Positions 56,029 to 64,000 of a DNA stretch of 64,000 nucleotides are shown here, in pieces. How positions within the stretch are numbered: position 1 is the stretch's first letter; each line of letters starts with the position of its first letter. The notes below the pieces were generated by a model, which was given only the letters and a program-made list of their open reading frames with translations, had not been told where the DNA came from and searched no databases. This DNA comes from Sipunculus nudus (lineage: Eukaryota; Annelida; Sipuncula; Golfingiida; Sipunculidae), in NCBI GenBank assembly GCA_026874595.1, contig CM049310.1, positions 16,036,058 through 16,100,057 of the forward strand, read 5' to 3'. Made by a program: the position numbers and the translations under genes.

Positions 56029-59000
56029 TGCTTATGCTGAACACACACCAGAATGGGGAGCAGTCCATTTGCTTCTACATATAACTTTCCTGGCTAGTAG
56101 TCAATTTCTCAATAGGTTCAATGTTTCATCTTTATAGCATCCTCAGCCATCAAATATTTACTTGTTGTCTTAGGACAGGCTTACAAGGTGACTTTTGCAG
56201 CCCAGTTGTCAACAACTTCTAGAGTCTCATGGAGGTGGATGCCTGAATTACCTTTATCCAATGGAGGTTTCTCCTCTAAGGCTGTCATAACTGACTGGTT
56301 GTCAAATGGTAGCCCACTGTTGCTGCTTGTGTAAACATGCCTTTAATTACCAGTGGTGAAAAGACAATCACCTTACTACCCACATTCAGAGAAACCAACT
56401 TGGGCAAGATAGCTTTTCAAGCATTTTATCATTTGCAGCAGGGAGGTCACCCCCTCAAATTTATGGGCAGCTGATATCACTGTATATCTCAAGTGATTTA
56501 TGCAAAATATATGACTGTATTATGTACATCTCTCTCAGATGTAAGTGTAGTTGTTAATCTATGGATATATAAAATTCTATGGTACCAATAATTGTTTAAC
56601 TAAACATGTGTGAACTGCAGTTGTTATGCTTTTTTTATAACTTGTAATGTACAAAATAGGTGATGTTTTAAAAAGTCACACTCTGACTGACCTCTCTAAA
56701 GAAGAGAAATAATTTCAAGTTTCCAAATTATTATTAAGATCATGGCATCACTGTGTCAGACAAAAATGTGTTTTATGTATAAATATATAGTCACATAATA
56801 ATTCAGTTAGCTGGACACAAATGTTTCTTGTCAGAATTGTATTATTGAACAGTGAAAAGCTTAATTTAATATACAATGTCTACTTCACAGACAGTATACA
56901 CCCAAACTTTGGATAAAATTGGATAAAAATTGTTTTATCCGATCCAGATTAACCCAGTTTTATCAAGTGGATTAAACCAGCTGTGGCTAAACTGCCAACA
57001 AGGAGTAAAGTATAAGAGTGGGCACCTTTTTACAGAACATTAATTCAGGCCTGTATCAAAGGCAGGAAAGAAGACCTGTCAGATATGGTGATCTCCTGGT
57101 GATCTCCTGAATTGTTGATTGCTGATGGTAGCCAATCTGATGCTCTATGGGTAACTAGCAGGTTTAACCCCTAAATTTGAAGCCAATCACAGTAATTTTA
57201 GGCACTAGGTAAAATGATCAGATTTCATGTTAAGTTTGTCCTGAAGGCATGACCACTTGACTTTTTGACTAGTCAGTCTTATTTGTTATGCATTAATTTC
57301 TGTATCAGATTGTATATTAGTAACTTCTTAGCTAAGTTAGCTTAGTTCTTACTTGGTATATTCAGTTTCAGAAGAGCTGCATTATTTTTTATTAAATGAT
57401 CATTGTAGCAATCAGTTTTTATATGTCATGCAGACTTTATCAGTGTTCATTTGCCACCAGTATATACTAGCCTAAATATAAATGTCCTGAGTCAGCGAGT
57501 CTTTATTATTTATGCCTGGGTACTTTGCTATACCTCCTTGTACTATGCTACCAATTGATCGCCCATTTCCTAAGTTGATGCTCCCAATTATCACATTCAT
57601 CCACTGTTGGCAGTTTCTTCTGAGAGGCAGTTTCTTCCTTGGAAACTTCTGGCTCGGAGGAAATAGTTTCCTCCATTTCTTTCGGAAGAAACTTTCAAAT
57701 TTCTTGTGAGAATATATAAAACTAATAAATTTTCAGCTTTGTTTCTGTTTAAACATAATCTGTTCCATCTTATTTGCAAATATAAAGGTTTATATTAATA
57801 TATAGTGTTATCTTTAAATGTATGACTATTAGTTTAATTTAATTAGACAATATGCCTCATGCAGTTTTGAGTTAGTCAGTTTAGGTGACAATTCAAAATC
57901 AATGGACACAGGTTTCTGTCCAGTGAACCATGCAATGATTACCAGGTGATTTCCTACAAAAGTGCAGCTTCAGTTACCCCTACTGCAAAGAGAGAGAGGG
58001 TATGGGGAAGCCATGTCATAATTGACAAGGCTCCTTGTTATAACAGATTATTACCAAGCAGATACACATGTACAGAGATAGGGTTTCTCATGAAAGAAAC
58101 CTATTCTCCAGCAGGCATGCAAAATCATGGTTTCTTTGGCACAAAGTATAAAATATGAGGATTTATGTTCTATGCAGTATACTGTGTACCTACTGTTCAG
58201 ACAACACATACAACAACTGATACAAAATGTTTCATGGAGGATGCCCAAAAGAGTAGAAGTGTGCTTTTCCATGTATGCCTTTTTTGAGTATTTGCCATGC
58301 GGCGAAAGTCCAACCAGTTAATAAGTATGCGATTGCTGTGGGGCAAACACATGCGTCAGCTTTGGAAACCAGCAATGCTGGGAATTCTGCCTTCAAATGG
58401 TGTCACATGTAGGGTTTCCCTGTACCAATGCTGTCTTCGTATCTTTGAGTCTGTTCAGCAATGTGAAAAGGGCATGCCATTACTGCGCAGCAAACACATA
58501 CAAAACGCTCACATGGAAGGACTGGCCGCGCTGCAAACTCATGCATTTGACGCGTGGTAGAAACTACTGTGCACACAGAAAAGCACCCTGAGTGGTAAAT
58601 TTGCTGCTGAGTGCATATACTGTGGTCACCAACAAAGTATTAAACCCTGTAGTTAGTGAGTTAGTATGCAGCACTGCATGCACCTTGGGAGCGTTGCACT
58701 TGATTGTGAAGATACAAGATGAGAAAATTGTAGTATATCAATCTGTAATTCTCTATCATACAAAAGTAACATTGCTGAGTGACGCAAATTAGGTAAGAAC
58801 CAGTTACAAATACAGAAAACTTCCTCTTACCGTCATGAATACAGGTAGACATTTAAACAAAAATCTTTTGTTAATTAACATGTCAACAAATACTCTGCAA
58901 CACCACATACTTAAATATTTGGAATACACATCCATCAGCTGCAATTTTGGCAATATACTATTAGAATAAAACTCACAGAATTATATTTAGTTTAATCAGA

Positions 59001-59701
59001 GCATAGACCATGTACACTGATTTAAAGTCATATTGTTTTATTTTATTAAAAAAAAAATAAAAATAGTTCAAATATCTGTTTTGATTTTTGTGTATAACAC
59101 TAGCACATTTACTGTCCATTTTCATCCATTACTTCAAGAAGAAAGTGGAGGAAATCCTATTTCCTCCAATTTCTTCCAGTGTCTCGGAAGAAATTCATTT
59201 ATTCCCAAAGAAAACCAACCAACTTTACCTACACCATCAGTTACTGTGCATTGTGGTCCTCGTGTTTTCCAGAAAACAGGGTTCTGATTATGATCTGGGT
59301 ATTAGATAATCAATCCTGGTGTGATCGGTCCTTCTTTTCCTTTGTCATGGGGCGTGGACATGTTTGGTTTTTAAGGTCGTGAATGATTCTATGAAACCTC
59401 CTTCTGTTTACTTTAGTTAATTGCAGGTTATGACACTAAAATTATTGCTTCAAACGCTTGCTGTCTTTATAGAAAACCATAAATAAAAAGTATCCCTAAT
59501 AATAACAAATAACATACTATTCTTTTCATATGGTTCCCTTTATCATCATTTCAAAGTTGCATCAGTTGGCTTATCCTTGAAAAGGGTCCATATCCAGCCT
59601 TCTCTTTCATGTAATAAAGAAAACAAGCAGAATTGGTGTAAGTTACATGTTGTCTCACCAGTATAGATTGTTGGGTAATTGTTTTTTAATTTTTCTTTCA
59701 G
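56029..59701 (+). other. Putative NNT 5' intron, no other gene seen
   Basis: Mostly AT-rich. GGATAAAACTGGATTAAACC-type phrases occur near 55210-55290 and again near 56905-56985, as if ends of an old element. Segments rich in TTCTTCC/GGAAGAAA lie at 57600-57710 and 59140-59210 in roughly inverted relation. A slightly GC-richer patch with open frames (58290-58590) has no recognisable family. Confidence 0.45.
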
Positions 59702-62700
59702 TCGTAGAAGAAGTGTGGTCAATAGAGGGCAGCCATGTCACACCTTGGGCGTGTGGCAACCCTCATTGAGGGCTTAGGTTCACGGCTACAAAGTGTGTCG
59801 CACAACAGTGGCCGTGGCCTTCGCAGCTCTGCCCGCTTCTATCAAGAGGCTAAGGCACCAGAGGAAATCAAAGGCATCCCCTACTCTAAAATCTCTATTG
59901 GAGTTCCCAAAGAGACCTTCATGAATGAACGGCGTGTCTCAATTGTTCCAGCAACAGTTACAGCTTTACAAAAAAAAGGCTTTACAGTCAATGTGGAAGA
60001 AAATGCCGGTGTCGAAGCTAAGTTCCTTAATGATGCTTACGTGGAAGCAGGTGCCAATCTCACCAACAAAGATGCGGCATTCCAGTCAGACATTGTGCTC
60101 AAGGTACGACTACCATCAACAGAAGAAGTCAGTCTGCTGAAGCCAGGCAACACCATGATCAGTTTTGTATACCCAGCCCAGAACCAAGCCTTGGTGGACG
60201 AACTGGCCAAGAAGAACACCACCCTCTTTGCCATGGACTGTGTTCCACGTATCAGCCGTGCCCAGGTGTTTGATGCCTTGAGCTCCATGGCAAATATTGC
60301 TGGTTACAAAGCTGTTGTGGAAGCTGCAAACAATTTTGGACGGTTTTTTACAGGTAACCTGTTGTTCAGTGTATATATTGATATTTATTTTCATGTATGA
60401 CTACAATACACTACATTTTATTTCTTCATTGGTGACACTGCAAAACACTACTCCATTCCACCACCCCTGTCCAACTGTTTTTCTTCAAACTTTTATACAA
60501 CATTCTATAGCTTATCTTTATATATCTCAGAAGCAAATTAGACAAATGTGAAGATTTTCTAACACAAAATTAATACTCCCCTATATATTGATTCCCTTTG
60601 ATAAATGAAGAAAGATATGTGGCTGAACAGATGTTTGGTCTTGCGACATATCAGTGATGACCTAAGACAGTGGACTAAAACTACATCCACTTGAGGATTC
60701 ATAGTGATGATGTCATAGTAGTATTTTTACGTCACATGTTTGTAACATTACACCAACTTCCCTCCCATATTGCATGGATAAACAAATATGGCCTTGAACT
60801 GACACCATAATATTTGCACCTCTTTCTAGAAAATTCAACACTTTCCCAGCATTGCAAAGTAAATTTATATATTTAATTCATTCTTATTTAAATCATCAAA
60901 AATTTCAACATTAATTCCTTTGATTAAAGCTAATTTGAAGTGGCAAACAAAATATATTTGAAAAAAAAATTTGGTTGACAGGAGTGTTGGAACAGAGTAT
61001 AGCATTTACAGTTTTGGGAAATTCAAAATCCTATCACCTCTTTTATACAGATTTAAGTAAACAAAACCTATCCTTTAGTAAAACTTGCTTATACTACATT
61101 GTGAAAAAAGTTTTAAACAGAAACTTCAAGTGTGTCAATTTTTAAAATATGTAATGTTATTGTTAAAGTATAATATAATAAAAGAGCAGTTTAGCCATTT
61201 GACGACAGTTGCTGTGTGCTGACTTATGACTTCATTTTCAGCTGTTCTGTACTTTACAGTCAGTCATTGGTACAGTTTTAGTCATTTGTTCTTTACAATT
61301 TTGAAATAAAATTTGTATGGATATTTTGCTTCAAATTTTTCAGGTCAGATTACTGCAGCAGGAAAAGTCCCACCAGCCAAAGTATTGGTTATTGGAGGTG
61401 GAGTTGCAGGTTTGGCAGCTATTGGTACTGCAAAGAACATGGGTGCCATTGTGCGAGCATTTGATACTCGGGCTGCAGTGAAGGAACAAGTACAGTCATT
61501 TGGTGCAGAGTTTCTGGAACTGAATGTTGAGGTGAGTTCCTTTGTTATGAAAACTGAAGAAGTTTTTTTTGTAATATTCTTTATTTAACAATGTCATGCA
61601 TGAAAAATTCATGTTCACTCAGTTGTTAGTATGCAGGTGGTAGAGACATTCGGAAACTGGGGTAGTTGCCTCAGAGGTGCCTCATCAGGTGTCTGCCTGT
61701 TACAGCAAGCACTATATATTGGTACTGGCAAGCTATTAATATTTTCCCATTAACTGTAAACCAGACTCGTGCTGGTTCCACAGGTGGTCATTTAGGTGAG
61801 ATTTTACCATAATGGCATACCTACCTCTATATATATATATAAACTTGAAATCTTGCAGTTCATAGTTCTCAGATTTGTTTCTAATGACCGCCAGATGTGT
61901 TTATGATAACTCCCAGCTGAATTCATGATAATTCCCAGCTGTGCTTGGTGACTCCAAAATGTGTTCAAGATAACCCCTATCTGTGTTCACGATAACACCC
62001 TGCTGTGTTCTTGATAAGTACCACCTATGTTCCAAAGGACTCACACTTGTGTTCATCATATTTCACACCATTTTTCATTATATTTCACACCTTTGTTAAA
62101 TGTGGTAATTTATACCTCCAACCAGTGTCAACAATAGTATACCTCCAGGAATTATTCTTTCTTTTGAGACTGGGAGCCTTTTTATTTGCTTGAAGGGTGA
62201 AATATTTCTGTACTGGTTAATAGGTGAATGGGGAATTATGTGAAAAAAAAAACTTTTTCCACAGGGAATTCATTGAAACAAGTCCCCCTAGAAAGGCCTA
62301 GAATAACCCCTGACCTCACATATATGTTCCTTATTTACACACCCCATCACAGTGTGTTCGTTATGCCTCTAGTTTTACCTCACACCTGTGTTCATTATAT
62401 TCCACACGGGGTTCGAAACACGTTCGCTATATTCCTCACCTTGTATTCATTATATCTCATATTTCCCTAAAACCTGTGTTCATTCTATTCCACACCTGTG
62501 TTCATAATATTCCACACCTGTGTCCCTTACATTTTATACCTGTATAAAAATTCACATTTGTACTGATGATAACAGGAGTCTGGAGAGGGAACAGGTGGTT
62601 ATGCCAAAGAAATGTCCAAGGAGTTCATCGAAGCTGAAATGGCTTTGTTTGCTAAGCAAGCAAAGGAAGTTGATATAATCATCACTACAGCCCTGATCCC

Positions 62701-62731
62701 AGGCAAACCAGCCCCAAAACTGATCACCAAG
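59702..62731 (+). CDS. NNT: Mitochondrial NAD(P) transhydrogenase, 5' part only
   Basis: Nicotinamide nucleotide transhydrogenase of the inner mitochondrial membrane uses the proton gradient to move hydride from NADH to NADP+, making NADPH. Three coding exons are visible: 59702-60353 (ATG at 59735), 61344-61531 and 62576-62731, giving 321 residues of a protein usually over 1000 long; the rest lies past the right edge. Residues 1-40 are Arg/Ser-rich without acids at the start, a mitochondrial presequence. Next comes the NAD(H)-binding domain [19 protein letters not shown], then [20 protein letters not shown] and the Rossmann loop GGGVAG (about residues 224-229), and the [15 protein letters not shown] segment. 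Phases agree. An in-frame TAG twelve bases upstream confirms the ATG. The exon opens at an acceptor (ttctttcag), so a noncoding first exon must lie upstream; a donor at 53724 or its copy at 55904 would fit. Confidence 0.95.
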
Positions 62732-63439
62732 GTATGTTATGTATATACTTATGAGATGAATATCTTATGAAAATAATGTTTGTTGCATTTACTGATAAAG
62801 TAAGATGTTCAGATTTGGGAAACTGACACTTTACCATGTTGGTATGACCTTTGCTTCATGTGGGGTCAGTTTTATATTTGTATTTTCATTGATTTTTAAA
62901 CACCTGCATATGAGAAAATGTATTTCTCCATGATGACATAAATCTCTCCTGAATTATCATGGAGGCTTGACCTAATGAGTCTGATGAGAAATACAGTGCT
63001 ACCTGTTAATGAGTAATGAGAAAATATTTGTTGTTTTCCACCATTTTTGTTGTGGATGCATTTTACATATCTGTCCCAAAATATGGGTCAATTTGGCTAT
63101 TTTTAGAATCCATATATATGCACTTTTGGTGCTTCTGTGTTTGTTTGTTTATTTTTTTTTGTTAAATAAATTAGGCAAGTACTGCCATGCTTTTTCTTCT
63201 GTTTCCAAACAACCAAGTTTTGTAAATCTGATGTCTTGTGCAAGTTGCATCTCAGATTCATCTCCTATGTTTTCACTTCTTCTCCTACCTTTTTTGAAGT
63301 ACTTTTACATTGTAACACATACACACGTTTATAGATATAACAAATCAGTGAGTTTCAGACAGTTTTGTTACTGGAAAACTTGCATACTTTTAAGCTCAAG
63401 TGACTGATTTGCACTCTTTCTTTGTCCCTTGTCCGGCCG
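62732..63439 (+). other. NNT intron after exon with [13 protein letters not shown]
   Basis: Begins with gtatgt. No further NNT exon was found before the right edge. An inverted copy of the short CTCATTAGGTC motif lies at 62950-62985. Confidence 0.6.
62950..62985 (-). repeat. Short dispersed motif, inverted copy e (NNT intron)
   Basis: On the minus strand it reads cagactcattaggtcaagcc then tccatg, matching copies a-d in IDH2 introns. Confidence 0.65.
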
Positions 63440-64000
63440 TTAACTAGGCATAAATCGTAATCATTAGATCAGCAACTTCTGTATTTCCAGGAAGGTCCAT
63501 GAAAAATCTCTTTGGAACATGAAAATAGGTCTCCGTTACCAATATCCTTTGAGCTATGGGACTCAGAAGTAACCCCAAGAATAATAAATAAAATTGATAC
63601 AAAAGCTCATTTTCTAAACAACTAATGCATTGATCACCATGATTCTTTGCATGCCTATTGATTATAGTGTGTTTCATCAGTTTCTACAGATTGGTGTTGC
63701 AACCTGGATATTTTTTAATTTAAAAAACAATGTTCTCTATTTATGAGACTTTTAAAGATGCAGTTGTCTGTTAACAGGACACAAATCGTAACAAAAAGAC
63801 CTAGAATCTTCTTACTTGACATCTTGGGACATCCTTGAAAAGCCTCCTTGGAAATCTGAAATTATGTCTCTGTTACCCATATTCTCCAAACTATGGGGTT
63901 TGTAAGTACCCCCCCAGAAAATTGAAAATTTGATACCAAAGGAGGGTACAAATCATAAACATTGGACCTGGAATCTTCTAACTTGACAACCTGAGAGTTC
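63440..64000. repeat. Diverged tandem repeat running off the right edge
   Basis: A block around 63450-63560 (aaatcgtaa, gaaggtccatg/aaaatctcttggaa, gtctccgttacc) recurs near 63780-63900 (aaatcgtaac, tccttggaaatctg, gtctctgttaccc), and its start recurs again near 63950 (caaatcataa..ttggacctgg). The unit appears to be 170-340 bp; the array is cut by the window edge. Confidence 0.6.

Noticed and set aside
58297-58560. 87-codon open frame in a slightly GC-richer patch upstream of NNT
   Set aside because: No motif or family could be recognised and there are no supporting splice sites.
57600-59210. TTCTTCC/GGAAGAAA-rich segments as ends of one transposon
   Set aside because: The inverted similarity is short and low in complexity, and no target duplication is visible.

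Overview
The window looks like AT-rich animal nuclear DNA, most likely from a mollusc and probably a bivalve. The genes are split by many short GT-AG introns. They encode animal proteins: EXOC3, a GMEB-type SAND factor, mitochondrial NADP-isocitrate dehydrogenase and mitochondrial transhydrogenase. The spaces between them hold tandem repeats rich in AGGTCA/TGACCT, poly-C tracts and GTCC(G)-rich foldback elements of the kind I associate with bivalve genomes. The organism call is inference; the gene calls rest on exon-by-exon translation.

Left part (1-18.8 kb): the 5' half of EXOC3 lies on the minus strand (five coding exons, 4305 down to 1206, running off the left edge). A complete five-coding-exon GMEB-like gene lies on the plus strand (8834-16025). 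The two are head to head, with a promoter-like interval between about 5.6 and 7.3 kb. A 52-bp minisatellite in EXOC3 has amplified the 3' end of an exon together with its splice donor.

Middle part (18.8-31.7 kb): no gene is recognisable. It holds a large foldback element (23.3-25.6 kb), a partial copy of the same family (19.0 kb), a MITE with a 10-bp target duplication (27.6-28.1 kb), GT, TA and poly-C microsatellites, and a roughly 180-bp satellite array (29.4-31.0 kb).

Right part (31.8-64 kb): a complete 11-exon IDH2 gene lies on the minus strand (53235 down to 31778, 448 aa). The start of NNT lies on the plus strand (first coding exon at 59735, three coding exons before the right edge). 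They are head to head, and both encode mitochondrial NADPH-generating enzymes. The CCAAT-rich segment just upstream of the IDH2 ATG also carries a plus-strand splice donor, so it may be a shared bidirectional promoter that supplies the noncoding first exon of NNT. That 476-bp segment has recently been copied, almost without change, to a site 2.2 kb away, where it is bracketed by a 98-bp direct duplication of the target. This promoter copy and the EXOC3 splice-donor minisatellite are the two most unusual structures in the window.
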